A DNA stretch of 64,000 bases from Thermohalobaculum sp964576075. GTDB lineage: Bacteria > Pseudomonadota > Alphaproteobacteria > Rhodobacterales > Rhodobacteraceae. Every line of letters starts with the position of its first letter. Within the stretch, counting starts at the first letter, position 1. A program made the translations under genes and the position numbers. The stretch is taken from NCBI GenBank assembly GCA_964576075.1, contig CAZNTX010000001.1:119932-183931 (forward strand). Reading direction: 5' to 3'. Under the pieces are notes generated by a model, which was not told where the DNA came from, searched no databases, and saw only the letters and a program-made list of their open reading frames with translations. Positions 16,581 to 24,346 of this stretch are shown here, piece by piece.

Positions 16581-17314
16581 TGTGCACGTCCTGCGGCTGC
16601 GCCGGCGCCGCCGAGATCGACCGCGGGCCGCGCCGCCTCGCGATCGAGACCGACATCCTCGCCGAGAACGCCCGCCACGCCGCCGCGATCCGCGCCCGCC
16701 TCGCCGCCACGGGAACGCTCGCGCTCAACCTCGTCTCGGCGCCCGGCTCGGGCAAGACGACCCTCCTCGTCGAGACCGTCGCGGCGCTGGCCGGACGCTG
16801 CCCCGTGGCCGTGATCGAGGGCGACCAGCAGACCGACCGGGACGCCGCGCGCATCCGCGCGACCGGAGTGCCCGCCGTGCAGATCAACACCGGCAAGGGC
16901 TGCCATCTCGACGCCCACCAGGTCGGCCACGCGATCGACCGCCTCGCTCTTGCGCCAGGCGGCATCCTCTTCATCGAGAATGTCGGCAACCTGGTCTGCC
17001 CGGCTGCCTTCGATCTCGGCGAGGCCTGCAAGGTCGCGATCTTCTCGGTGACCGAAGGCGAGGACAAGCCGTTGAAATATCCGGACATCTTCGCCGCCGC
17101 GCGGCTCGTGATCCTGGCCAAGACCGACCTCGCCCCGCATTGCGACGCCGATCTCGCGGCCTGCGAGGGCCATGCGCGGCGGGTGAACCCCGAGGTCGAG
17201 ACCCTCCGCCTCTCGGCGCGCACCGGAGAGGGCCTCGGCGCCTGGGCCGACTGGCTGCTCGCCCGCCGCGCCGAGGCGATGGCCGCGGCTGCGGCCCCCG
17301 CGCCCACCGGCTGA
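16580..17314 (+). CDS. hypB: Hydrogenase nickel-insertion GTPase HypB
   Basis: 244 residues. The N-terminus MCTSCGC holds the CxxCGC high-affinity nickel motif. There is no His-rich stretch of the type that stores nickel in rhizobial HypB. The P-loop APGSGKTT lies at about 54-61. The G-domain metal site is visible as Cys108-His109 (TGKGCHLDAH) and Cys140. The enzyme hydrolyses GTP to drive nickel transfer from HypA. ATG overlaps the hypA stop; hypC follows after 9 nt. Loss of the His stretch suggests insertion without storage. Confidence 0.96.
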   Translation: MCTSCGCAGAAEIDRGPRRLAIETDILAENARHAAAIRARLAATGTLALNLVSAPGSGKTTLLVETVAALAGRCPVAVIEGDQQTDRDAARIRATGVPAVQINTGKGCHLDAHQVGHAIDRLALAPGGILFIENVGNLVCPAAFDLGEACKVAIFSVTEGEDKPLKYPDIFAAARLVILAKTDLAPHCDADLAACEGHARRVNPEVETLRLSARTGEGLGAWADWLLARRAEAMAAAAAPAPTG

Positions 17315-17323
17315 GGCGCCCCG

Positions 17324-17617
17324 ATGTGCCTCGGCATTCCGGCCCGCGTGGTCGAGATCTCGGACCCCGGGCGCATGACCGGCACCGTCGAGGTCTCGGG
17401 GGTGCGCCGCGCCGTCAATCTCGTCTGCGTCGCCGAGCCGGACGGCCTCGAGGCGCTGCTCGGCGACTGGGTGCTCGTCCATGCCGGCTTCGCGATGAGC
17501 CGGATCGACCCGGAGGAGGCCGCCGCCACCCTCGCCGCGCTCGACGCGCTCGGCGAGGCGGCGGCCGAGGTCGAGGCGATGCGCGCCTCGGCCGCGGCGG
17601 AGGAGACGCCCCCGTGA
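17324..17617 (+). CDS. hypC: Hydrogenase assembly chaperone HypC
   Basis: 97 residues beginning MCLGIPARVVEI, with the essential Cys that becomes N-terminal after Met removal. HypC carries the Fe(CN)2CO unit with HypD and passes it to the large-subunit precursor. The length is slightly above the usual 75-90 because of an Ala/Glu-rich C-terminal extension. The stop overlaps the GTG of hypD (GTGA), matching their physical complex. Confidence 0.95.
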   Translation: MCLGIPARVVEISDPGRMTGTVEVSGVRRAVNLVCVAEPDGLEALLGDWVLVHAGFAMSRIDPEEAAATLAALDALGEAAAEVEAMRASAAAEETPP

Positions 17618-18747
17618 GCGCGCCGGACGCCTTCCGCGACCCTGCGCGCGCCCGGGCGCTCCTCTCCGCGATCCGGGACGAGGCGGCGCGAACCGGCGCC
17701 CGCCCCGACGCGCCGCTGCGGATCATGGAGATCTGCGGCGGGCACACCCACACGATCTTCCGCCACGGCATCGACCGGCTCGTGCCGCCCTCGCTCGAAT
17801 TCGTCCACGGCCCCGGCTGCCCGGTCTGCGTCCTGCCGATGGGCCGGATCGACGACTGCCTCGCTCTGGCGGCGCGCCCCGGGGTCACGCTGGCCACCTT
17901 CGGCGATGCCATGCGGGTGCCCGGCACGCGGGGGAGCCTGCTCGATGCCAAGGCCCGCGGCGCCGATATCCGCATGGTCTACTCCCCGCTCGACGCGCTT
18001 GCGCTCGCCCGGCTGAGGCCGGACCGGGAGGTCGTCTTCTTCGCCATCGGCTTCGAGACCACGATGCCCGCCACCGCCCTCACGCTGCTAGAGGCGGCGC
18101 GCGAGGGGGTGGCGAATTTCTCCCTTTTCTGCAACCACATCCTGGTGCCGCCCCCGATCCGCGCGCTGCTCGAGGACCCGCGGATGCGCCTCGACGGGTT
18201 CATAGGCCCCGGCCATGTGAGCATGGTGATCGGCACCGAGCCCTACCGCTTCGTCGCCGAGGAGTTCGCCAAGCCGCTCGTCGTCGCCGGCTTCGAGGCG
18301 GTGGATCTGTTGCAGGCCGTGCTGATGGTCCTCCGCCAGATCGCCGAGGGCCGCGCGGAGATCGAGAACCAATACGCCCGCGTCGTCCCTGCCGGCGGCA
18401 ACCCCGCGGCCCTCGCCGCCATCGCCGAGGTCTACGCCCCGCGCCCCGCCGTCGCCTGGCGCGGGCTCGGCGAGATCGACCGCTCGGGCGTCGCGATCAG
18501 GGCGCCTTATGCCGCCTGGGATGCGGAGGCGAAGTTCGGCATCGGCTACGGCGCGGGCGCTGGGGAGGCGGGGCTCGCCGAGGGCTGCCTCTGCGGCGAG
18601 GTGGTCACGGGGATGGCCAAGCCCCCCGCCTGTCCGATGTTCGGGACCGGCTGCACGCCCGAAACGCCGCTCGGCCCTCTCATGGTCTCCTCCGAGGGCG
18701 CCTGCGCCGCCTATCGCCTCTATGCCGGGGTCGAGGCCGGGGCGTGA
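17614..18747 (+). CDS. hypD: Hydrogenase iron-sulfur scaffold HypD
   Basis: 377 residues from a GTG overlapping the hypC stop. Motifs are EICGGHTHTIF near residue 34, HGPGCPVCVLP near 66 and GFETTMPATA near 147. A C-terminal Cys cluster (EGCLCGEV, ACPMFGTGC and SEGAC) holds the [4Fe-4S] centre. HypD is the scaffold on which Fe receives CN and CO ligands, together with HypC and HypE. The GTG start has no ATG alternative nearby and is supported by the overlap. hypE starts within its stop codon. Confidence 0.96.
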   Translation: MSAPDAFRDPARARALLSAIRDEAARTGARPDAPLRIMEICGGHTHTIFRHGIDRLVPPSLEFVHGPGCPVCVLPMGRIDDCLALAARPGVTLATFGDAMRVPGTRGSLLDAKARGADIRMVYSPLDALALARLRPDREVVFFAIGFETTMPATALTLLEAAREGVANFSLFCNHILVPPPIRALLEDPRMRLDGFIGPGHVSMVIGTEPYRFVAEEFAKPLVVAGFEAVDLLQAVLMVLRQIAEGRAEIENQYARVVPAGGNPAALAAIAEVYAPRPAVAWRGLGEIDRSGVAIRAPYAAWDAEAKFGIGYGAGAGEAGLAEGCLCGEVVTGMAKPPACPMFGTGCTPETPLGPLMVSSEGACAAYRLYAGVEAGA

Positions 18748-19760
18748 GCGAGGGGGCGCGGGTCACGCTCGCCCATGGCGCCGGCGGGCGTGCGATGCGC
18801 GCGCTGATCGAGGAGGTGTTTCTCGGGGCCTTCGGCCGGCCGGCGCCCGGCGCCCTCGAGGATCAGGCCCGGCTGCCTCTGCCGCAAGGCGGCCGCCTCG
18901 CCTTCACCGCGGACGGCTTCGTCGTCGATCCGCTCTTCTTCCCCGGGGGCGATATCGGCACGCTCGCGGTCAACGGCACGGTCAACGATCTCGCCGTCGG
19001 GGGCGCGCGCCCGCTCTGGCTCTCGGTGGCCGCGATCGTCGAGGAGGGGCTCGAGGTCGCGACGCTCCGCCGGGTGGCCGGTTCGATGGCCCGGGCGGCC
19101 GAGCGTGCCGGCGTCGCGATCGTCACCGGCGACACCAAGGTCGTCGGCCGCGGGGCGGCGGACAAGCTCTTTCTCGCGACCTCCGGGATCGGCGTCATCC
19201 CGGAGGGGGTCGACCTCGGCGCGGCGCATGTCCGCCCCGGCGATGCCGTCCTGGTCAACGGCCCGATCGGCGACCACGGCGCGGCGATCCTCGCGGCCCG
19301 CGGCGAGATGGCCCTCGACTGCGCGGTGAAGAGCGACTGCGCCCCTCTCGCGGCGCTCATGCAGGCCGCCCTGGCCGCGGCCCCGGGGCTGCGCGCGGCG
19401 CGCGACGCGACCCGCGGCGGCCTCGCCTCCGCGCTCGCCGAGATCGCCGCGGCCTCCGCCACCGGCATCGAGATCGACGAGACCGCGCTCCCCCTGCGCG
19501 CCGAGGTCCGCGGGCTCTGCGACCTGCTCGGGCTCGACCCGCTCTATCTCGCCAACGAAGGGACCCTCGTCGCCTTCGCGCCGGCGGCACAGGCGGAGGC
19601 CGCCCTCGCCGCCATGCGGCGCGTGCCGGAAGGCCGGGAGGCCCGGATCGTCGGCCGCGCCGTCGCCGAGCCCGCGGGCCGGGTGTTGTTGCGCACGCCC
19701 CTCGGGGGGGCGCGCCGCCTCGACATGCTCGCCGGCGAGCAGCTGCCCCGGATCTGCTGA
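18744..19760 (+). CDS. hypE: Hydrogenase maturation dehydratase HypE
   Basis: 338 residues from a GTG overlapping the hypD stop. It has the AIR-synthase/PurM-like fold, with LAHGAGGRAMRALI at the start, ADGFVVDPLFFPGGDIG near 48 and ARDATRGGLASALAEIA near 220. It ends in the canonical PRIC, the Cys that receives the carbamoyl group from HypF and is dehydrated to thiocyanate. It converges with the rhodanese gene only 4 nt away. No hydrogenase subunit follows, so the client enzyme must be encoded elsewhere. Confidence 0.96.
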   Translation: MSEGARVTLAHGAGGRAMRALIEEVFLGAFGRPAPGALEDQARLPLPQGGRLAFTADGFVVDPLFFPGGDIGTLAVNGTVNDLAVGGARPLWLSVAAIVEEGLEVATLRRVAGSMARAAERAGVAIVTGDTKVVGRGAADKLFLATSGIGVIPEGVDLGAAHVRPGDAVLVNGPIGDHGAAILAARGEMALDCAVKSDCAPLAALMQAALAAAPGLRAARDATRGGLASALAEIAAASATGIEIDETALPLRAEVRGLCDLLGLDPLYLANEGTLVAFAPAAQAEAALAAMRRVPEGREARIVGRAVAEPAGRVLLRTPLGGARRLDMLAGEQLPRIC

Positions 19761-19764
19761 GCCC

Positions 19765-20148
19765 TCAGCCCGCCTTGCCCACCCGGCGCAGGCCGCCCGA
19801 GGCCGGGTCGGTCGCGATGTAGGGCATGCCGGCGGTCTTCCAGGCGGCGAAGCCCCCCTCGAGATGGGCGATCGGGGCCATGCCCGCCGCCGCCGCCGCT
19901 TGCGCCACCTTGCGCGAGCGCACGCCGGAGCCGCAGTGGAACACGATCCGCTTGCCGTCCTGCGTCGGCAGCGCGCCGGCATCGAAGCTCGCCATCGGGG
20001 CGAGGAGCGCGCCCTCGATATGCTCGAAGGCGAATTCCTGCGGGGTGCGCACGTCGATCACCACGACCTCGCGCGCCTCCATCGCGCGGTGCAGGTCCTC
20101 CGGGGTCCAGTGCTCGAGCGTCGCGCCGTCGATCTCTTCGGTGTGCAT
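19765..20148 (-). CDS. Rhodanese-domain sulfurtransferase
   Basis: 127 residues, a single rhodanese domain with DVRTPQEFAFEHIEGALL near residue 32 and the active-site loop HCGSGVRS, whose Cys lies near 72. Such proteins carry persulfide sulfur to an acceptor such as cyanide, thiols or protein partners. It is the last gene of a three-gene minus-strand operon after the SLAC1 channel and a 403-residue membrane protein, starting 15 nt after the latter. TAGGAG precedes its ATG. There is no signal peptide, so it acts in the cytosol. The partner is unknown. Confidence 0.88.
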   Translation of the reverse strand: MHTEEIDGATLEHWTPEDLHRAMEAREVVVIDVRTPQEFAFEHIEGALLAPMASFDAGALPTQDGKRIVFHCGSGVRSRKVAQAAAAAGMAPIAHLEGGFAAWKTAGMPYIATDPASGGLRRVGKAG

Positions 20149-20163
20149 GGTCGTCTCCTAGGG

Positions 20164-21375
20164 TCAGCCGGCGGGGCGGGGCTGGCCGAGCCCCGTCCGC
20201 CCGAAATGCTTGGCGTTGAGCGTCAGGACGAGCCAGACCGCCGCCCCCTGCAAGAGGAGCGCGACGGCCGTCGCCGCCCAGTAGCCCGTCCCGAATTTGT
20301 CCATCAGGCCGATTCCCACCAACCCCTTGTTGACGAAGAACTGCATCATCACCGCGAGCGCCACCGCCGGGCAGACGAGCGCATAGGAGCCGGCCGAGCG
20401 CTCCGGCCCGGTGACGAAGCGCCCGAAATAGCCCTGGCGCGCCAGCACCACCCAGCCGAAGAGCGCGAAGGCCACCTGCACCGCGAGGAAGCGCGCGAGC
20501 ATGGCGTAGAGCTCCGCCGGCCCGCCCGCGGCGCCGAAGAGGTGCAGCCCGTGGCCCTGGCGCATCAGCGCGATGGTCAGCACGGTGACGATCGGCACGA
20601 CGATCCAGAGCGTCGGCGCGCTCTCCGCATCCGCCCCGTTCTCCACCATCGCGCGCAGGCCGAGCACGAGCTTGAGCGTGCCGACGAGGAGCGCCATCAC
20701 GAGAAAGAGCGTCGAGGCGAGATGCGAGACGCCGACGACCCAGGGCGTCTGGCTCATCGCGGCCGGCGCGGCGAGCCCGACGCTCACCATCGCGAGCGCG
20801 AAGGCCGGCAGGAGCTGGGCGAAGCTGTTGTTCTTCGCGCAGTCGAAGCCGCCGTCGGTCAGCACCCGGCCCCAGAAGCGCGCCATGAGCCGGAGCGCCC
20901 AGACCCCGACGGCGAGGAAGGCGAGGAGGGCGAGCGGGAAGAGCCACTCCACCACGCTCCAGAGCCCCGGCACGAAGACGAGCCCGAGGATGAACCCCAC
21001 ATTGATCGCCATCGCGACGGTCAGCGGCGCGGCCAGGAGCTGGGTCTCCCTGTTGGAGCGGATCAGGGCGGCATGGGCCTCGCCCCGCCGGAAGCGCGCG
21101 AGCTCCCCGAGATTCCAGACGAGCAGGCGGAGCTTCATCGCCGCGAACCAGGCGATGCCAGCCCAGGCGAGGAGGATCGCCGCGCTCTGCAGCGCCGACC
21201 CGGCCCCGAGCGCCGCGGCGATGTCCTCGAAGACCGGGACCGGGCGGCCCGGATGCGGCACCCAGAACATCAGCCACAGGAAGAAGGTGACTACGACGCC
21301 GCCCGCTCCGAGGGCGGCGAGGAAGTAGAGCGGCGAGTAGCGCGGGCCGAGGGGGGCGGGGCTTGGCCAGAGCAT
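20164..21375 (-). CDS. Unrecognised multi-spanning membrane protein
   Basis: 403 residues with about ten hydrophobic segments, at roughly 18-40, 62-82, 112-135, 138-160, 190-210, 218-240, 258-275, 288-310, 330-350 and 370-392. I cannot assign a characterised family. Polar landmarks are GFDCAKNNSFAQLLPAF near 178, with one Cys at a loop-helix edge, and YALVCPAVALAVMMQFF near 330, with a second Cys in a helix. AAGGAGG precedes the ATG. It lies between a SLAC1-type anion channel and a rhodanese, and the two Cys plus a persulfide-handling neighbour suggest export or sensing of a small sulfur or nitrogen anion. That role is inference. Confidence 0.75.
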   Translation of the reverse strand: MLWPSPAPLGPRYSPLYFLAALGAGGVVVTFFLWLMFWVPHPGRPVPVFEDIAAALGAGSALQSAAILLAWAGIAWFAAMKLRLLVWNLGELARFRRGEAHAALIRSNRETQLLAAPLTVAMAINVGFILGLVFVPGLWSVVEWLFPLALLAFLAVGVWALRLMARFWGRVLTDGGFDCAKNNSFAQLLPAFALAMVSVGLAAPAAMSQTPWVVGVSHLASTLFLVMALLVGTLKLVLGLRAMVENGADAESAPTLWIVVPIVTVLTIALMRQGHGLHLFGAAGGPAELYAMLARFLAVQVAFALFGWVVLARQGYFGRFVTGPERSAGSYALVCPAVALAVMMQFFVNKGLVGIGLMDKFGTGYWAATAVALLLQGAAVWLVLTLNAKHFGRTGLGQPRPAG

Positions 21376-21438
21376 CGGGTCCTCCTTGTGCTTGAGGTGG
21401 GGGCGCGGAAAGCCGCGCCCTGGGGTCGGGTTTCGGGG

Positions 21439-22428
21439 TCAGGCGTCGGGTCGGCAGATCTCGCGGCGAGCGACGGCGCCGAGCGTGCGCGCGCCGAGCG
21501 CGCCGACGGCGAGCACGAGCGCCGCCCAGAGCCCGAGCCCGATGGCGCGGTGCGCCTGAGAGCCCGCCGCCTCCGCATAGACGAGCGAGGCGGTGGCGAG
21601 CGCCGCCACCGGGAAGGTCAGCGCCCAGAAGGAGAGCGCGAAGGGCAGCCGCGCGAGCTTCGGCGCCTGCGTCGCCACCACCAGCGCGAAGACGTAGCCC
21701 GCATTGAGCAGCACCCGGGCGAAGGGGTCGATCCCGCCGCCGAGCTCGCGATAGGCGAGGAAGGCGACCGCCGGGGGCGCGACCAGGATCGCGAGCGTCG
21801 GCGCGAGGCGCCCGGGCAGGGGATCGTGGAAAACGAGGCGGTTGACCACGAGCGTCATCAGCACGAGCCAGAACACGAGCCCGCCGGAGAAGAACAGCCA
21901 GGAGAGTTCCACGAAGCCGAGCCCCGCCCCCGCGATGGGCGCGACGACGTTGCCGACGGCGGGGATGAACCAGGCCGGGCTCATCTGCACCGGCTGGAAG
22001 GCGCGGTGCCCGATCCAGGCGGCGAGGACGGCGAGGGTGAGCCCCCCTTGCAGCGCCGCGCCGAAGAGCCAAAGCGGGCGGGCGATCTCCGGCGCGCGCG
22101 GGGCGATGGCGGTGGCGGCGAGGAGGAGCGAGATCGAGACCGCGGGGAAGAAGGCGATCTTCACCGGGTGGCGCCACTCCTCGGCGACCGCGGCCGGGGC
22201 GGTCGCGAGCTTCCAGCCATAGAGCGCGAGGAGGAGAACCAGGAGGCCGAGCGTCGCCGCGAGCGCCGCGGCCGAGAGCGCGCCGCCGAGGCCGAGGGCA
22301 CGCTCCGCCGCATGGGTCGCGAGGGTGAGCCCGGCCAGCCCCATGGCCACCGCGAAGACCGCGACGGGCAGATGAGCGAGGCGAGGCAGGGCGGGCGGGC
22401 TGCTCTCGAGGGCGTCGGGCGCGGCCAT
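21439..22428 (-). CDS. SLAC1/TDT-family anion channel or exporter
   Basis: 329 residues with ten predicted hydrophobic helices, the architecture of the tellurite-resistance/dicarboxylate (TehA/SLAC1) family. The start has LAHLPVAVFAVAMGLAGL, and SPAWFIPAVGNVVAPIAGA near 148 resembles the conserved PxxxxP/GN region. Members move small anions such as nitrate, sulfite or chloride. It is the first gene of the minus-strand operon with the membrane protein and rhodanese. Its ribosome-binding site (TTTAGGAG) touches a 27-bp palindrome of NsrR type, and an Fnr-like box lies further upstream. Expression under low oxygen or NO is therefore likely. Confidence 0.82.
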   Translation of the reverse strand: MAAPDALESSPPALPRLAHLPVAVFAVAMGLAGLTLATHAAERALGLGGALSAAALAATLGLLVLLLALYGWKLATAPAAVAEEWRHPVKIAFFPAVSISLLLAATAIAPRAPEIARPLWLFGAALQGGLTLAVLAAWIGHRAFQPVQMSPAWFIPAVGNVVAPIAGAGLGFVELSWLFFSGGLVFWLVLMTLVVNRLVFHDPLPGRLAPTLAILVAPPAVAFLAYRELGGGIDPFARVLLNAGYVFALVVATQAPKLARLPFALSFWALTFPVAALATASLVYAEAAGSQAHRAIGLGLWAALVLAVGALGARTLGAVARREICRPDA

Positions 22429-22438
22429 GGCGGGCTCC

Positions 22439-22465
22439 TAAAGATGCATCTTGCGCGCATCTTTA
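22439..22465 (-). promoter_or_regulatory. NsrR-like palindrome upstream of the SLAC1 operon
   Basis: TAAAGATGC (22439-22447) and GCATCTTTA (22457-22465) are perfect 9-bp arms around a 9-nt spacer. The inner 23 bp fit the NsrR pattern AAGATGYATTT-N-AAATRCATCTT at both outer ends and deviate in the middle. It adjoins the ribosome-binding site of the channel gene, a position suited to repression. Binding by NsrR or another Rrf2-type factor is inferred. Confidence 0.5.
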
Positions 22466-22487
22466 CAGCGCCCGGCCGCGCTCCCGA

Positions 22488-22501
22488 ATGATCTAGGTCA
22501 A
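22488..22501 (-). promoter_or_regulatory. Fnr-like box upstream of the SLAC1 operon
   Basis: ATGATCTAGGTCAA fits TTGAT-N4-ATCAA with one mismatch per half and shares the CTAG spacer with the box before hypA. It lies 60-73 nt before the channel start and just beyond the NsrR-like palindrome, in the order expected for an oxygen-regulated activator plus a repressor. This is a motif match only. Confidence 0.45.
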
Positions 22502-22507
22502 GCCCCC

Positions 22508-23443
22508 TCAGTCCGCTGCGCGCGAGAGCGGCTGGCACATGCAGTGCACCCCGCCGCCGGCGCGGGTGAACATGGTCATCTCCGGGTCGTAGACGGTGAA
22601 GCCCGCCGCCCGCATCTTGGCGTTGAGGTCGGTCGCCGCGGCGGTGGAGAGCACCCGGTCGGCGCCGAGGGCGACCACGTTGCAGCCGAGCGCCATGGTC
22701 TCGCGGAAGCTCGCGGGGATGATCTCGATGCCGCGGGCCCTCAGCCAGTCGACCACCTCGGGCTCTGTGGTGTCGAGGCAGACGGCGGCGCAGCGGTCGT
22801 TCAACATGCAGACCATCAGGTCGATATGGACGTAGAACTGGTCGATCGGGGCCATCACGATCTCCCAGCCCTCGGCCTCGAGCCAGCCGGCGACCTGCCG
22901 CGCCGCGACCTCCTCGGAGCGGTGGTCCGTGTAGCCGACGAGGGCCGCGCGCTCGCCCACGATCAGCAGATCGCCCCCCTCGAAGCCGCCGGCGGAGACC
23001 ATGTCGTAGATCGGGATGCCGCGCTCGAGATAGAAGCGCAGGCAGGCGGCGTATTCGCCCCGCCGCCGGGGATTGGCGAGCTGGCAGAGCACCGCGCCGT
23101 AGGGCGTCATCACCGAGCTGTCGCGGGCATAGACCTGATAGGGGGTCGCCTCGTCGAGGGGCAGGAAGTGGCACGCGACGCCGGCCTCCTCGTAGGCCGC
23201 GACCATCTCTCGGAACTGGCGGTGCGCGATCTGCGGGTCGAAGCGGTGGCCCCGGCGCAGCGTGTCGCGCACGAGGGAGGACCACTCGGCGTTCTCCTCG
23301 CCCATCCATCGGAAGCTCTCGACCGGGCCGAGGAGCACGTCGGTCAGCCGGTCGCCCTCCGAACCGTAGCGCCAGCCGGTCATCTCGGGGGTGCCGCCGC
23401 CCTCGCGGCGGGCACGGAGCTGGGTCTCTGCGATGTCCTTCAT
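22508..23443 (-). CDS. Amidinotransferase/arginine-deiminase-fold hydrolase (DDAH-like)
   Basis: 311 residues of the guanidino-modifying (pentein) superfamily. Visible motifs are YARDSSVMTPYGAV near 105, GGFEGGDLL near 152, DQFYVHIDLMVCML near 201 (catalytic His) and the C-terminal nucleophile block GGGVHCMCQPL, Cys near 301. This layout suits dimethylarginine dimethylaminohydrolase, arginine deiminase or amidinotransferases, which act on guanidino groups through a covalent Cys intermediate. The start overlaps the stop of the HD-domain gene by four bases, so the two proteins are made together. The exact substrate is undetermined. Confidence 0.82.
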   Translation of the reverse strand: MKDIAETQLRARREGGGTPEMTGWRYGSEGDRLTDVLLGPVESFRWMGEENAEWSSLVRDTLRRGHRFDPQIAHRQFREMVAAYEEAGVACHFLPLDEATPYQVYARDSSVMTPYGAVLCQLANPRRRGEYAACLRFYLERGIPIYDMVSAGGFEGGDLLIVGERAALVGYTDHRSEEVAARQVAGWLEAEGWEIVMAPIDQFYVHIDLMVCMLNDRCAAVCLDTTEPEVVDWLRARGIEIIPASFRETMALGCNVVALGADRVLSTAAATDLNAKMRAAGFTVYDPEMTMFTRAGGGVHCMCQPLSRAAD

Positions 23444-24063
23444 CGGGGGGTCTCCTCTGGCTCTGGCAGGCCGTGGACCTCGCCCGCGCGGATCACCTCG
23501 GGGTCGTAGGCCTTGCGGGCGAAGACGGCGCGGACATCCGCGCGGAAGCTCTCGAGCGGGTCCATCCGATAGTCCGGGTCGAAGCTCGCCTGGTCCCAGC
23601 GCTCGCAGAACGCGGCGCAGGAGGCGAAGCAGGGGTGGTCCGCGAAGCGCTGGCGCGCCTCGGGGTCCCAGCCGTAGTGATGCGCGTAATAGGCCATCTG
23701 GAAGATGCCGTGGTGCTCGACGACCCACGCGACCTCCTCGCGGACGTAGGGGCGCAGGATCTCGGCGGCCATGCGGTCGTGGTTCTGCGGCGCGAGGCGG
23801 TCGCCGATGTCGTGGAGGAGGGCGGCGACCACCCAGTCGAGATCCGCGCCGTCGCGGCGGGCGCGGGTGGCGGCCTGCAGGCCGTGCTCGAGGCGGGTGA
23901 TCTTGTAGCCCGGCAGGGTCTCGGCGTCCTGCGCCGCGAGTTCGGCGAGAAGGCGGTCGGCGGTGCCCTGGAGGAAGGGTTTCTCCAGCCGCTCGAGGAG
24001 GGCGTAGTCCTCGCGCGTTCCGTCCTTCATCTGGGTGAAGGAGACCGTCTGGCGTTCGTCCAT
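23440..24063 (-). CDS. HD-domain protein, possible diiron oxygenase (PhnZ/MIOX-like)
   Basis: 207 residues with an HD domain: His in RLEHGLQAA near 58, the HD pair in ALLHDIGD near 83, His in QNHDRM near 94, HH in VEHHG near 115 and an Asp in RWDQASFD near 160. This ligand set resembles the mixed-valent diiron oxygenases PhnZ and myo-inositol oxygenase more than nucleotide phosphohydrolases. Coupling to an amidinohydrolase suggests oxidative or hydrolytic breakdown of a guanidino or amino compound. The ATG at 24063 has AAGGAG before it. In-frame upstream ATGs lie inside duplicated DNA and are less likely. Phosphohydrolase activity remains possible. Confidence 0.7.
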   Translation of the reverse strand: MDERQTVSFTQMKDGTREDYALLERLEKPFLQGTADRLLAELAAQDAETLPGYKITRLEHGLQAATRARRDGADLDWVVAALLHDIGDRLAPQNHDRMAAEILRPYVREEVAWVVEHHGIFQMAYYAHHYGWDPEARQRFADHPCFASCAAFCERWDQASFDPDYRMDPLESFRADVRAVFARKAYDPEVIRAGEVHGLPEPEETPR

Positions 24064-24121
24064 CGCGTCGCTCCTTTGCCGGGTGGGCAGAGTGTCGGGG
24101 AAATCGCGGCGGAGCGCCAGA

Positions 24122-24151
24122 GCCTCTTCGCCGCTCTCGCGGCTCATCGGG
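24122..24151. repeat. 30-bp direct repeat, copy 1
   Basis: Begins GCCTCTTCGCC and ends GGCTCATCGGG. It is identical to 24215-24244, 93 bp away. Both copies lie between the HD-domain gene and the divergent ABC transporter gene. On the minus strand each copy has an in-frame ATGAGCCGCGAG, so a tandem duplication of a leader or small-ORF start is possible. Confidence 0.75.
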
Positions 24152-24214
24152 ATGCGGGCGGGCTTCGCCCTCGGCGGCGCCGGGTGTCGAAGGGATGCGG
24201 CGGGGAGGGCCGGG

Positions 24215-24244
24215 GCCTCTTCGCCGCTCTCGCGGCTCATCGGG
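24215..24244. repeat. 30-bp direct repeat, copy 2
   Basis: Second copy of the repeat at 24122-24151. The 93-bp period is a multiple of three, so a minus-strand reading frame stays open through both copies and repeats MSRESGEEA. The intervening sequences differ, so this is not a simple tandem duplication of the whole 93 bp. Confidence 0.75.
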
Positions 24245-24346
24245 GGACGGGCGCGGCGCTCGGCGCGCGCGGGGCTTGACCGGGGGCGGGGCGGGCCGCG
24301 ATCCTCGATCCGGCCGGGGCGGTCCCGGCCGGCCGAGGGAGCGCCG

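Noticed and set aside
22439..22465. Intrinsic terminator for the amidinohydrolase gene
   Set aside because: The palindrome lies beyond the neighbouring gene's stop on the wrong side for termination of that minus-strand gene and next to the ribosome-binding site of the channel gene, so a regulatory site fits better.
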